A stretch of 37,037 nucleotides of DNA from contig JAAYBP010000105.1 of the NCBI GenBank assembly GCA_012730075.1, positions 1 to 37,037 on the forward strand, read 5' to 3'. Shown one piece after another: positions 25,166-33,823 of this stretch. Made by a program: the position numbers and the translations under genes. Origin of the DNA: Acidimicrobiales bacterium (GTDB lineage Bacteria > Actinomycetota > Acidimicrobiia > Acidimicrobiales > Iamiaceae). Positions within the stretch are counted from its first letter, which is position 1. Every line of letters starts with the position of its first letter. The notes beneath the pieces are model-generated. The model saw only the letters and a program-made list of their open reading frames with translations. It ran no database searches and had not been told where the DNA came from.

Positions 25166-26283
25166 GTCCCGATGGCGTGCTCGCACCGATGGCCGTGGCC
25201 GACCGGGCGCCCCGGCTGCGCGAGGCGCTGGCCGCCGCCGAGGTCGACGCCCTGCTGGTCACCGACCTCACCAACGTGCGCTACCTGACCGGCTTCACCG
25301 GGTCCGCCGGGCGCCTGCTCGTCACCGCGGAGGCCCTCGTCCTCACCACCGACGGCCGCTACGCCGACCAGGCGCCCGCCCAGGCCGCGGCGGCGGGGGT
25401 CGACGTCGAGGTCGCGGTCGGGGCCACCCTCGCCGACCAGGACCGCACCCTGGCCGCCGCGGTGCCGTCGGGCGCGCGCCTCGGGCTGGAGGCGGCGTCG
25501 GTCACCTGGGCCGACCTGCGTCGCTACGAGCGCGAGCCGTTCGGGTCGGAGTTGGTCCCCACCGAGGGGCTGGTCGAGGCGGCGCGTGCGGTGAAGGACG
25601 TCGGCGAGATCGACCGCCTCGCCCGGGCCGCCGCGATCGCGGACGCCGCCCTCACCGAGGTGGCCCCCCGCCTGCTCGACCGACCCACCGAGACCGAGGT
25701 CGGTCTCGAGCTCGACTTCACGATGCGCCGCCTGGGCGCCGACGACGTCAGCTTCGAGACGATCGTCGCCTCCGGTCCGAACGGCGCCCTGCCGCACCAC
25801 CGGCCCGACGACCGCACGATCGTCCCCGGGGACCTGGTCGTGATCGACTTCGGGGCGCTCGTCGAGGGCTACCACTCCGACATGACGCGCACGTTCACGA
25901 TCGGCGACGTCGACGCGACGCAGCGGCGCATGTACGACGTCGTGCTGGAGGCGCAGGCGGCCGGGGTGGCGGTCGCCGGTCCGGGCGTGGCGACGCGCGA
26001 CGTGGACGCGGCCTGCCGTGAGGTGATCGCCGCCGCGGGCTGGGAGGACGCCTTCACCCATGGAACCGGCCACGGCGTGGGCCTGGTGATACACGAGGAC
26101 CCCCGGGTCGGGCGGTCGTCGACCGCTACACTCGCTCCCGGTCACGTCGTCACCGTGGAGCCCGGGGTGTACCTCGTCGACCACGGCGGCGTCCGCATCG
26201 AGGACACGATCCTCGTGACCGACGGGGGGTGCCGCCCCCTCACCCTCTTCCCCAAGGATCCCACCCCGGCCGCGCCCGGCTGA
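25162..26283 (+). CDS. pepQ: M24-family Xaa-Pro aminopeptidase/dipeptidase
   Basis: Cytoplasmic metallopeptidase of 373 residues that removes residues before proline. The N-terminal creatinase-like domain (1-145, with TNVRYLTGFTGSAG) precedes the pita-bread catalytic domain. Its five metal ligands are visible: Asp229 in VVIDFGA, Asp240 in YHSDMTRTF, His304 in GTGHGVGLVIHE, Glu333 in VEPGVY and Glu347 in VRIEDT. ATG 25162 overlaps the aroQ stop. The gene sits between aroQ and efp as in other actinobacteria. PepP versus PepQ specificity cannot be settled from the sequence. Confidence 0.94.
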   Translation: MSPDGVLAPMAVADRAPRLREALAAAEVDALLVTDLTNVRYLTGFTGSAGRLLVTAEALVLTTDGRYADQAPAQAAAAGVDVEVAVGATLADQDRTLAAAVPSGARLGLEAASVTWADLRRYEREPFGSELVPTEGLVEAARAVKDVGEIDRLARAAAIADAALTEVAPRLLDRPTETEVGLELDFTMRRLGADDVSFETIVASGPNGALPHHRPDDRTIVPGDLVVIDFGALVEGYHSDMTRTFTIGDVDATQRRMYDVVLEAQAAGVAVAGPGVATRDVDAACREVIAAAGWEDAFTHGTGHGVGLVIHEDPRVGRSSTATLAPGHVVTVEPGVYLVDHGGVRIEDTILVTDGGCRPLTLFPKDPTPAAPG

Positions 26284-26310
26284 CGGGCCCGACGACGACC
26301 AAGGACCTCC

Positions 26311-26871
26311 ATGGCCATCACCACCAACGACCTCAAGAACGGCATGGTGCTCGACCTCGACGGCAAGCTCGTCCAGGTCGTCGAGTTCCAGCACGTGAAG
26401 CCGGGCAAGGGCCCCGCCTTCGTCCGCACCAAGATCCGCAACGTCCGTACCGGAGGGGTGGTCGAGCGGACGTTCCGTGCCGGAGAGAAGGTCGAGCGGG
26501 TCACGATCGACAAGCGGGAGATGCAGTACCTCTACCGCGACGGCGACGACTACGTGTTCATGGACAACGCCAGCTACGAGCAGATGAACGTCGGCAGCTC
26601 GGCCCTCGCCGACGCGGCGAGCTATCTCGTCGACGGCGCCACCGTCGTGCTCCAGATGCACGGCGACGAGATCGTCGGCACCGACCTGCCCGCCGCCGTC
26701 GAGCTGAGCGTCGTCGAGACCGAGCCGGGCATACAGGGCGACCGCGTCTCGGGTGCCACCAAGCCGGCGACGATGGAGACCGGGCTGGTCGTGCAGGTGC
26801 CGCTGTTCGTCAACGTGGGCGACGTCTTGAAGATCGACACCCGTTCGGGGGAGTACATCACCCGTGCCTGA
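26311..26871 (+). CDS. efp: Translation elongation factor P
   Basis: Ribosome factor that relieves stalling at consecutive prolines. The 186-residue, three-domain protein begins MAITTNDLKNGMVLDLDGKL; the domain-I loop carries HVKPGKGPAFVRTK with the tip lysine Lys33. The OB domain and the C-terminal GEYITRA follow. The ATG start has AAGGA upstream. The pairing is apt because many proteins in this window are Pro-rich, including runs of PPPP in the 29666 and 27290 genes. It overlaps nusB by 8 bp. Confidence 0.97.
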   Translation: MAITTNDLKNGMVLDLDGKLVQVVEFQHVKPGKGPAFVRTKIRNVRTGGVVERTFRAGEKVERVTIDKREMQYLYRDGDDYVFMDNASYEQMNVGSSALADAASYLVDGATVVLQMHGDEIVGTDLPAAVELSVVETEPGIQGDRVSGATKPATMETGLVVQVPLFVNVGDVLKIDTRSGEYITRA

Positions 26872-27268
26872 CCGCCCCGGTGGGGTCGGATCCCGCCGGG
26901 AGGCCCGGGAACGGGCCCTCGCCCTGCTCTACGAGGCCGAGGTCAAGGGGCTGGACGGCCCCGCCGTGCTCGCGGCGCAGCCGATCGAGGTCGACGACTA
27001 CGCCGCCGACCTGGTCGCCGGCGTGGCCGAGCACCTCACCGTGCTCGACGAGCGGATCGGCCGCCACGCCCGCGGCTGGGTCGTCGAGCGGATGCCGGTC
27101 GTCGACCGCACGCTGCTGCGCATGGCGGCCTACGAGCTCGGCTGGCGGCCGGACGTGCCGCGCAACGCGGTGATCAACGAGGCGGTCGAGCTGGCCAAGC
27201 GGTACTCGACCGACGACTCGGGTCGCTTCGTCAACGGCGTCCTCGCCGCCATCGCCGCCGCCACCTGA
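26864..27268 (+). CDS. nusB: Transcription antitermination factor NusB
   Basis: A 134-residue all-helical protein that with NusE (S10) binds boxA RNA and supports rRNA antitermination. Characteristic segments are SRREARERALALLYEAEV near the N-terminus, VVDRTLLRMAAYEL and PRNAVINEAVELAKRYSTDD, ending in GRFVNGVLAAIA. The GTG start overlaps the end of efp. It is the last gene of the plus-strand aro/efp run; the next gene is convergent. Confidence 0.95.
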   Translation: MPDRPGGVGSRREARERALALLYEAEVKGLDGPAVLAAQPIEVDDYAADLVAGVAEHLTVLDERIGRHARGWVVERMPVVDRTLLRMAAYELGWRPDVPRNAVINEAVELAKRYSTDDSGRFVNGVLAAIAAAT

Positions 27269-27286
27269 CCGGGGCGCGCGACCCGG
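27269..27286. terminator. Weak hairpin between convergent genes
   Basis: CCGGG (27269-27273) can pair with CCCGG (27282-27286) in the 21-bp gap between the nusB stop and the convergent gene's stop. Five pairs only, no T-tract. Confidence 0.25.
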
Positions 27287-27289
27287 GGG

Positions 27290-29656
27290 CTACGGCTGTT
27301 CGAACGCTTCCACGGTGACCGGGCCGGTGGTGTCGTTGGCGCCCTGGATGCCGATGCGCCAGGTGAGCGTGTCGTCCGGGGAGAAGCGCGCCCCCTCGGC
27401 TCCGCCGGGCCCGGTCTCGTCGAAGCGCCGGATCTCGTCGTTGGTGGCGGGATCGCGGATCACGATCACGATGTCGAAGGTCGGGTCGGTGGTGGTGGCG
27501 GTGATGCTCACCACCGCGCCGCCGGTGACGGTGAGGTCGACGTAGGGCTCGTCACCGGGCGTGTCGACCGACCCGGCGGTGATCGCCGAGCTGCCGTCGC
27601 CCAGGGTGAACACCGCGCCTTCCGACACCGTCAGGGTGAACGATCCGGTGGTGCCGGCGAAGCTGTCGGCGATGCGAACCCGGTAGCGGCCCGCGTCACC
27701 CGTGGTGAAGGTCTCGGCGCCGCCCTCGGCGGTGGCCAGCGCCACCGAGTCGCCGTCGGGGTCGATCACCGACCGGTCGATCCCGGCGGGGCCGGAGAAG
27801 TCGATCTCGTAGGGGCGGCCGCCCTCCAGCTCGATCGAGTACTCGACGATCTGGCCCGCGGCGGTGATCTCACCCGACACCGTCTCGTCGACCGAGATCG
27901 ACTCCTCGGTGACGTCGCTGACGGTCACCTCGATGTCGAAGGGCCGCCAGGTCTCGGTGCCGAGGACCAGGCGGTACTCGCCCGACGCGGGAGGATCGAC
28001 GATCGAGAACGCCGACAGCTCGTCGCCGTTGGGGTCGACCAGGTACCCGTCGAGGAAGTCGTCGACCTCGTCGTCGGTGAGCCGGGCGTCGATCGTGAGC
28101 CGCTCCCCGGCCTCGGCCAGGAACGTCAGGACCACGAAGCCGGCGTCGTTCAGCTCGGTCGAGGTCATCTCGCCCGGGGACAGCTCGGCCGCGGGCTCGG
28201 CCGCCTCGGGCCGACCGATCATCCGCAGCACCATCTCGGCGCTCACGTTGGGCGCGATGGCCGTGGCGTAGTCGGCGAGGGTGGCGAGCGGGTCGACCCG
28301 CCAGCCGTCGCCCTCCTCGACGGTGACCAGGGCGAGCTCCTCGATGCCGAGCGTCCGCCAGCCGTCGGTGAGGCAGAACGCCGGCTCGGCGTCGGCGTCG
28401 TCGATGGCGTCGTCGTCGTCGACACCGGTCACGTCGAGGCACTCGCCGTCCCACCGGACGTCGTAGGTCTCCGGGTCGCCGTCGGTCTCGGTGGCGGTGA
28501 CCGATCCCTCCAGCTCGGTGACGACCACGCGGCGGCCCCCGGCGTCGCGCTCGCTGACGTCGGTTTCGAAGCGGTCGATGTCGGTCTCGGCCTCGTCGAG
28601 CCCGTGGCCGACCCACTGCTCGAGGGCCGAGGCGTAGGCGCGGACGGCGCGGCCCACCGGCCCGGACGCGGCGTCGCCGGTCGCGTCGGCGTCGAGCGTG
28701 CCCGATGCGGTGAGCAGCGCACGGACCGCGTCGTCCGGCGAGTCGGCGCCCACTCCGGCCTCGGGGGTCGGGAGGTCGGGGGCGTCGAGGCCGAGCACTT
28801 CGACCGCGTACTGGGCGGCGGTGTGGAGCGGGCTCACGTACCAGCCACCGTCGCGCTCCACCGCGACCAGGAACGGGGGGATCTCGTCGTCGTCGGAGTC
28901 GTCGGGGGTCGCTGCTAGGTCGTCGACGTCGAGGTCGATCGAGTCGGGGCCGTCGCCGTCGGACTCGCGCTCGACGACGTCACGGGTCAGGCCGCCGAAG
29001 GCGCCGGGATCGAAGCCGATGGTGCCTCGTCCGCCGATGATCGAGACGCGGGCCGCGCCGTCGCCCAGCTCGTCGACCTCGTAGCGGAGCGAGGTCAGCT
29101 CGACGTCGACGCCGCCGAAGGTGTCCTCGGCCGGTGAGAGGTCGAGGTCGGCGGAACGATCGGCGGCCGCCCGGTAGACCTCGCCGAGGGCCTCGGCCTC
29201 GTCGGGCTCGATGACGTCGAGCAGGGCGATCGGATCCTCGGCCTCGACCGCCTCGGCGAGCTGTCGCACCGCCGCCTCGGGGCTGGAGGCTCCGCCGCCG
29301 TCGCCGCGGACCGCCCGGAACACGGCGAGACCGACCCCGGCGACGGCGAGGGCGCCGACCGCGATCAGGGCGACGGCGATCAGTCCGCGGCGCCGCTTCC
29401 GCGGCGGTGCGGCGCCCGGCGCGCCGGGCTGGCTGGTCGCGGGCCAGGCGGTGGGCGGCGGCGCGGTGGGCGGCGGCGCGGTGACGGGGGGTGTGACCCC
29501 CGGCGGCGGGTTGCCGACCTGGCGGGGCGGCGCCGGTCCGATCGCCACCGTGGGCGGCTCGGCCGGGGCGGACGCCGGCGGCGGCGTCGGCGGGGTGGGC
29601 CGCGACCGGGGGGTGGGCCAGGCGGGGGTCGAGGTGTCGTCGTCGGAGGGGGTCAC
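27290..29656 (-). CDS. Membrane-anchored exported protein with C-terminal PPC-like beta domains
   Basis: A 788-residue protein of no named family. Residues 1-85 are Pro/Thr/Ala-rich and cytoplasmic, followed by RKRRR and one hydrophobic helix (91-115), so the remainder is outside. Two acidic helical segments with the pattern SPEAAVRQL/SPDDAVRAL (about 124-170 and 305-345) suggest a duplicated N-terminal module. From about 495 three beta-sandwich units resembling pre-peptidase C-terminal (PPC) domains follow; the middle one has IDPDGDSVALA and GDAGRYRVRI. No catalytic domain is seen. GTG 29656 lies 9 bp after the stop of the upstream gene, so the two are co-transcribed. The strongly acidic composition suits an extracellular or calcium-binding role, but the function is unknown. 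Confidence 0.8.
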   Translation of the reverse strand: MTPSDDDTSTPAWPTPRSRPTPPTPPPASAPAEPPTVAIGPAPPRQVGNPPPGVTPPVTAPPPTAPPPTAWPATSQPGAPGAAPPRKRRRGLIAVALIAVGALAVAGVGLAVFRAVRGDGGGASSPEAAVRQLAEAVEAEDPIALLDVIEPDEAEALGEVYRAAADRSADLDLSPAEDTFGGVDVELTSLRYEVDELGDGAARVSIIGGRGTIGFDPGAFGGLTRDVVERESDGDGPDSIDLDVDDLAATPDDSDDDEIPPFLVAVERDGGWYVSPLHTAAQYAVEVLGLDAPDLPTPEAGVGADSPDDAVRALLTASGTLDADATGDAASGPVGRAVRAYASALEQWVGHGLDEAETDIDRFETDVSERDAGGRRVVVTELEGSVTATETDGDPETYDVRWDGECLDVTGVDDDDAIDDADAEPAFCLTDGWRTLGIEELALVTVEEGDGWRVDPLATLADYATAIAPNVSAEMVLRMIGRPEAAEPAAELSPGEMTSTELNDAGFVVLTFLAEAGERLTIDARLTDDEVDDFLDGYLVDPNGDELSAFSIVDPPASGEYRLVLGTETWRPFDIEVTVSDVTEESISVDETVSGEITAAGQIVEYSIELEGGRPYEIDFSGPAGIDRSVIDPDGDSVALATAEGGAETFTTGDAGRYRVRIADSFAGTTGSFTLTVSEGAVFTLGDGSSAITAGSVDTPGDEPYVDLTVTGGAVVSITATTTDPTFDIVIVIRDPATNDEIRRFDETGPGGAEGARFSPDDTLTWRIGIQGANDTTGPVTVEAFEQP

Positions 29657-29665
29657 GGTGTCGCC

Positions 29666-31087
29666 TCAGCTGTCCACGGTGAAGCGGAAGCTGAAGCTGC
29701 CCCCGGTGTTGTCGACGCCCCAGAGCTGGATGCAGCGCCACTGGTCGGTGTTGGCGGTGAAGGTCCAGGTCTCGTCGGCCCCGGGACCGAAGTCGTTGAC
29801 CCGGGCGTCGAGCGGAGGCTCCTCGTCGCGGCCGAACACGTCGATGCCGATGTCGAGGCCGGTGTCGTTGACCGAGGCGATGAAGCTGATCGTCACGCCC
29901 TCGCGGATGAACACGCAGAAGTGGGCCCGGTTGTCGTCGGCGACCGGCGGCTGGAACTGGCTCTGGGTGCGCTCGATGTAGGTCGGATCCTCGGGATCGT
30001 CGCCGTAGTAGAAGTAGTACTCGGCGACCCGGACCACCTCGATGGTGAAGGCGCCGGTGGCCCCGCCCATGCCGCCGGTGACCCGGATGCGGTAGTCGCC
30101 GCTCTGCTCGGCCACGAATCGGGGCACCTCGTCGAGAGGGTCGACGACCGTGGCGACCGAGGCGCCGTCCGGCGAGAGCACGCCCGAGGTGAGGTCGGTG
30201 CCGTCGTCGTCGGGGGTCAGGTACACCAGGTAGTGCTGACCCGCCTCGCCGGCGAACTCGTAGTCGATCGCGTCGCCCGCCTCGGCGAGCTCCCCCGCGA
30301 TCTCGTCGTCCTCGGCGAGCTCGACCGCGACGACCTCGACCTCCTTGACCCGCACGGTGATGTCGCCCTCGACCTCCTCGTCGGCGACCAGGAGCACCCG
30401 GTACTCGCCGGAGGTGGCGGCGTCGACGACCTCGGCCGGGACGATCGGGTCGCCCTCGGGCGGGAGCGCGACCGACGTGAGCGTGCCCTCCTCACCCTCG
30501 GGCAGCGACGCCGAGACGGTGTAGCTGGTGTCCGCCTCGCCCTCGAACGTGGCGATGGCCATGGCGGCGTCGCCGAGGGGCAGCTCGGTGGCCTCGCCGA
30601 GCTCGGCGGGCTCGGCCTCCTCCGCGATCACGTCCTCGGCGTCGTCGATCGCGTCGGCGAGCAGCTCCGGGTCGCCCTCGCGGATCGCGCCGGCGAGGGC
30701 GAGGCGGTCCTGCTGCGCCTCGGCGAGGTCCTCCGCGTGGTCGGGCAGCGCGTCGCCGGGCTCGGGGTCGCCGCGGAGGAGCCCGAGGCCGACGACGGCG
30801 AGGGCCGCGACCACCAGGAGCGCGACGACGCCGAGGATCAGGAACGGCAGCTTGCTCCGACGGCGGGGCGCGGCGGCCGGCGGCTGGGCCCCCGGGACGC
30901 CGGGTCCGCCGGGCCCGCCGGGTCCGCCGGGCCCGCCGTAGCCCCCGTAGGCGGGTGGCGCGGGAGTCCCGGCCGCCGGGTACGGCGAGGTCGGTGGGAC
31001 CGGGGGCGGGGCGTTCGGCGGTCCCGCGGGAGGCGGTGGGTACCCGCCCGGCGGCGTCGATCCGGGCGGCGGCGGTGGGTAGCTCAT
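29666..31087 (-). CDS. Membrane-anchored exported protein with Pro/Gly-rich head and PPC-like domains
   Basis: A 473-residue protein. Residues 1-75 are Pro-rich with a collagen-like GGP repeat (about 51-63), then RRRSK and one membrane helix (about 80-104). The outer part starts with a short acidic helical region (DPELLADAIDDAEDVIAEE) and continues with two to three beta units resembling PPC domains (for example SGDYRIRVTGGMGGATGAFTIEV near residue 335). A final domain contains two cysteines (AHFCVFI and WRCIQLW) that may form a disulfide. The layout parallels the next gene downstream, suggesting paralogous or partner surface proteins. ATG 31087 overlaps the stop of the preceding small membrane-protein gene. 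The function is unknown. Confidence 0.8.
   Translation of the reverse strand: MSYPPPPPGSTPPGGYPPPPAGPPNAPPPVPPTSPYPAAGTPAPPAYGGYGGPGGPGGPGGPGVPGAQPPAAAPRRRSKLPFLILGVVALLVVAALAVVGLGLLRGDPEPGDALPDHAEDLAEAQQDRLALAGAIREGDPELLADAIDDAEDVIAEEAEPAELGEATELPLGDAAMAIATFEGEADTSYTVSASLPEGEEGTLTSVALPPEGDPIVPAEVVDAATSGEYRVLLVADEEVEGDITVRVKEVEVVAVELAEDDEIAGELAEAGDAIDYEFAGEAGQHYLVYLTPDDDGTDLTSGVLSPDGASVATVVDPLDEVPRFVAEQSGDYRIRVTGGMGGATGAFTIEVVRVAEYYFYYGDDPEDPTYIERTQSQFQPPVADDNRAHFCVFIREGVTISFIASVNDTGLDIGIDVFGRDEEPPLDARVNDFGPGADETWTFTANTDQWRCIQLWGVDNTGGSFSFRFTVDS
30899..30934 (-). repeat. Two tandem 18-bp units encoding GGP repeats
   Basis: GCCGGGTCCGCCGGGCCC occurs twice in a row (plus-strand reading) and encodes part of the collagen-like GGP run of the 29666 gene. 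It is in frame, so unit changes would keep the reading frame. Confidence 0.8.
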
Positions 31088-31578
31088 GGTGCGGTCACCT
31101 GGTCGATCGGGGGGAGCGGGGTGGGGGAGGGCGTCCGGGCCGTCCGTCGTCTGTCGCGGGCGCCGAGACCGAGTCCGAGGATGCCCAATATCGCGCCGGT
31201 TGTCGCCAGGGCGGTGCCCCCTCCCACCTCGGTGCCCTCGATCCGTACGAGCGCGAGGGCGGCCAGGGCGGTGCCGGCTCCGGCGAGGAGCACCCCGGCG
31301 AGCGCCGCGGTGGCGCCCGCCCGGCCCCCGAGACCCGCCGCGACCAGGAGGAGCGCACCCCCGAGGGGCACGGCGTAGACGACGAGGCCGGCGGGCCGCG
31401 GGACGAAGGCGTCGACCCGACCCGAGAGCACCAGGTCGGCCACCCGGCGGAGCGCGATGGCGGAACCGGCGCCGCGGCGGCTCCACGGCAGGAACGTGGC
31501 CACGAGCAGGAGGATCCCGCCGAGGGCGAGCGCGACGGACGCCCCGTCGATCCCCGCTCCGAGCCTCCGGTCGGTCAC
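31084..31578 (-). CDS. Hypothetical four-helix membrane protein
   Basis: A 164-residue protein with about four hydrophobic segments: GASVALALGGILLLVATFLP, GLVVYAVPLGGALLLVAAGL, ATAALAGVLLAGAGTALAAL and ALATTGAILGILGLGLGA, then an Arg/Pro-rich tail. I recognise no family. GTG 31578 has a TAGCCT hexamer 7 nt upstream, so it should be leaderless and the first gene of the minus-strand unit. Its stop overlaps the start of the 29666 gene (ATGA). It may help assemble or anchor the two exported proteins encoded downstream; that is inference from the operon only. Confidence 0.75.
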   Translation of the reverse strand: MTDRRLGAGIDGASVALALGGILLLVATFLPWSRRGAGSAIALRRVADLVLSGRVDAFVPRPAGLVVYAVPLGGALLLVAAGLGGRAGATAALAGVLLAGAGTALAALALVRIEGTEVGGGTALATTGAILGILGLGLGARDRRRTARTPSPTPLPPIDQVTAP

Positions 31579-31585
31579 GGCCCGA

Positions 31586-31591
31586 AGGCTA
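31586..31591 (-). promoter_or_regulatory. Predicted -10 (TAGCCT), leaderless promoter of the exported-protein operon
   Basis: On the minus strand TAGCCT ends 7 nt before GTG 31578. It would drive the three-gene unit running from 31578 down to 27290. Confidence 0.5.
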
Positions 31592-31666
31592 CCGACCCGC
31601 GCGGTAGGGGTCCTGCGGCGACGGCCTCCGGGAGGCCGGTCGGCCGCGCCCGGGCCGTCGATCCGG

Positions 31667-31672
31667 TAGAAA
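31667..31672 (+). promoter_or_regulatory. Possible -10 (TAGAAA) for the lipoprotein peptidase gene
   Basis: TAGAAA, in the context GGTAGAAAC, ends 8 nt before ATG 31681. It keeps TA and the spacing of the other leaderless starts but lacks the final T, so the call is weaker. Confidence 0.35.
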
Positions 31673-31680
31673 CGCCGGCC

Positions 31681-33249
31681 ATGGTCGTCCGCCGCATCCT
31701 GTCCGCCGTGCTCGCCGTGGGTCTCGTCGCCGCCTGCTCCTCGGGTGACGACGCCGGCTCGGAGGACGCCGGCGGCGAACCGTCTACCACCTCCACCTCC
31801 ACCGCTCCGCCGGAGCCCGCGCCCGCCGTGGCGTCGGAGTTCGTCGAGAACGAGTGCTGGTGGGACCTCCCCGACACCCACCCCGACGAGGTCACGATCA
31901 CCTGCGGCACGGTCGAGGTGCCGTCGGACCCGACCGATCCGGACTCCGAGCCGTTCACCCTCGCGGTGGCGCGCGCCCACCACGCCGACTCCGACCCCGA
32001 CGCGGCGCCGATCCTGCTCCTCCACGGTGGTCCGGGCGGGAGTGCGCTCGGCGGCGCCCTCAACGTCGGCGACGGGAGCCTCGTCGCCGACCGCGACCTG
32101 ATCACGTTCGACCAGCGGGGCTCGGGCCGGTCGCTCCCGTCGCTGAACTGCCCCGAGAAGGAGGAGGCGATCCTGGACGCGCTCGGCACCGCCGATCCCT
32201 GGGAGGACGAGTACGCCGCCAACCGCACGGCGGTCGAGGCCTGCTACGAGCGCCTGACCGTCGACGAGGGCATCGACCTCGACCTGTTCGACACGCCGAC
32301 CTCCGTGCAGGACATGGAGGTGCTGCGGGAGACCTTCGGCGTCGAGCAGTGGAACCTGTGGGGCGGCTCCTACGGCACCCGGCTCGGCCTCGACTACGCC
32401 CGCACCCATCCCGACCGGGTCCGCAGCCTGCTGATCGACTCGGTCTACCCGCCGCAGGTCAACGGTCTGGAGCGCGAGCTCCAGCGGGTCCCGACCGCCC
32501 TCCAGCGCCTCTTCGACGCCTGCGCGGAGGACGAGGCCTGCGCCGGGCTGGGCGACCTCGGCGAGCAGTTCGACCAGGCGGTGGCCGCCCTCGACGCCGA
32601 GCCCGAGGCGGTCACCACGACGGTCCGGGTGGGGGGCGAGGACGTCGAGCGCGACTTCGTCGTCGTCGGATCCGACATCGGGGCGGGCATGTTCGCGGCG
32701 ATGTACCAGACCGACCTCATCCCGGCGATCCCGACGATCATCGCCGACCTCGCCGCCGGGGGCCGGGCGATCATCCCGCTCTACGTCCAGACCGGCGTGC
32801 CGCAGCTCGTCGACCTCTCCGAGGGCGCGTACATCTCGATCGAGTGCGCCGACTCCGGCACCGCCATCGACGACGACGAGCGCGAGGAACTGGTCGCCGA
32901 CCGCAGCGGCGACACCCTGGTCGCCCTCACCACCGCGATGACGTTCTGCGACGTGTGGCCGGTCGAGCCGGTCGACCCCTCGTTCTCCGAGGTCGCCGTG
33001 CCCGACGTCCCGACGCTCGTGTACGGAGGCACGCTCGACCCGATCACCCCGTACACCGACTCCGCCGAGCAGGCGGAGGCGATGCCCGACGCGGTGTACG
33101 TCGAGGTCCCCCGCGGCGGCCACGGCGTCGCCGCGTTCGACGACTGCACCCGCGCCGTGCGGGCCGCGTTCTGGGACGACCCGGCGACGCCGCTCGACCC
33201 GTGCACGGCCTCGATCGAGCCGGTGCCCTTCGCCGTCGAGGCGGGGTGA
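31681..33249 (+). CDS. Secreted lipoprotein alpha/beta hydrolase, tripeptidyl/prolyl aminopeptidase-like
   Basis: A 522-residue lipoprotein serine hydrolase. The signal peptide ends in the lipobox VAAC (Cys19), followed by an acidic, Thr/Pro-rich linker. The alpha/beta-hydrolase fold shows the oxyanion motif HGGPGGS, FDQRGSGRS, nucleophile Ser230 in GGSYGTRLG, Asp453 in GGTLDPITP and His481 in GGHGVAAF. This matches the family of actinobacterial tripeptidyl aminopeptidases (TAP/SlpD-type) and proline iminopeptidases (S33). Multiple cysteines fit an extracytoplasmic location. The ATG start gives a proper signal peptide; a longer upstream frame runs antisense through the neighbouring gene. It is divergent from the exported-protein operon and followed 13 bp later by a GNAT gene. 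Confidence 0.9.
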   Translation: MVVRRILSAVLAVGLVAACSSGDDAGSEDAGGEPSTTSTSTAPPEPAPAVASEFVENECWWDLPDTHPDEVTITCGTVEVPSDPTDPDSEPFTLAVARAHHADSDPDAAPILLLHGGPGGSALGGALNVGDGSLVADRDLITFDQRGSGRSLPSLNCPEKEEAILDALGTADPWEDEYAANRTAVEACYERLTVDEGIDLDLFDTPTSVQDMEVLRETFGVEQWNLWGGSYGTRLGLDYARTHPDRVRSLLIDSVYPPQVNGLERELQRVPTALQRLFDACAEDEACAGLGDLGEQFDQAVAALDAEPEAVTTTVRVGGEDVERDFVVVGSDIGAGMFAAMYQTDLIPAIPTIIADLAAGGRAIIPLYVQTGVPQLVDLSEGAYISIECADSGTAIDDDEREELVADRSGDTLVALTTAMTFCDVWPVEPVDPSFSEVAVPDVPTLVYGGTLDPITPYTDSAEQAEAMPDAVYVEVPRGGHGVAAFDDCTRAVRAAFWDDPATPLDPCTASIEPVPFAVEAG

Positions 33250-33262
33250 CCGGGGCGGGCGG

Positions 33263-33811
33263 GTGGAGCTGACGCTTCCCTCGCTCGTCGTGCCTGCCGC
33301 CGGGCTCACGCTGCGGCCGTGGCGGCCGGACGACGCGCCCGCCCTGGTCGCGGCCTGGGGCGACCCCGACATCGCCGCCGAGACCGTCGTACCGAAGGTC
33401 GCGGACCGCGACGAGGCGGTCCGCTGGATCGCGGCGGCTCCCACCCGGGCCGCCGCCGGGGTCGCCGTCGACGTGGCGGTCGAGCGCGACGGCGCCGTCG
33501 TGGGCGAGGTGGGCCTGGCCCGCCTCACCCTCCGGGTCGCGGACGGCGCCGGGCGACGCGTCGAGTGGGAGATCGGCTGGTGGCTGCTCCCCCCGGCGCG
33601 CGGGGCGGGGGTCGCGACCGCGGCCGCGGACCGCCTCGCCGGGTGGGCGGTCGCCCAGCCGGGCATCGAGCGCGTCGTCGCCCGCATCCGCTCGGGCCAC
33701 GGGGCGTCGGAGGCGGTCGCGCGCCGGATCGGTCTCCGCCGCGTCGGCGCCGCGGGCCCGGACCGTGACCTCTGGGTCGGGCCCCCGTCGGGGTGTTCCG
33801 GCGCGGGGTAG
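33263..33811 (+). CDS. GNAT-family N-acetyltransferase (RimJ/RimL-like)
   Basis: A 182-residue acetyltransferase of the GNAT fold, RimJ/RimL type, which uses acetyl-CoA to modify protein N-termini, small amines or other metabolites. It starts with GLTLRPWRPDDAPALVAAW. The acetyl-CoA loop region is EIGWWLLPPARGAGVATAAA (about residues 101-120), followed by IERVVARIRSGHGASEAVARRIGLRRVG, the usual final helix and strand. Start GTG 33263 has a GGGCGGG stretch upstream. It is probably co-transcribed with the peptidase gene. Its TAG stop forms part of the predicted TAGGGT -10 of pyrR. The substrate is unknown. Confidence 0.87.
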   Translation: MELTLPSLVVPAAGLTLRPWRPDDAPALVAAWGDPDIAAETVVPKVADRDEAVRWIAAAPTRAAAGVAVDVAVERDGAVVGEVGLARLTLRVADGAGRRVEWEIGWWLLPPARGAGVATAAADRLAGWAVAQPGIERVVARIRSGHGASEAVARRIGLRRVGAAGPDRDLWVGPPSGCSGAG

Positions 33812-33814
33812 GGT
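33809..33814 (+). promoter_or_regulatory. Predicted -10 (TAGGGT) of the pyr operon
   Basis: TAGGGT in GGTAGGGTC overlaps the TAG stop of the GNAT gene. Transcription would start near 33821, right at the base of the PyrR-type hairpin. Confidence 0.5.
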
Positions 33815-33823
33815 CGGGGCCGT

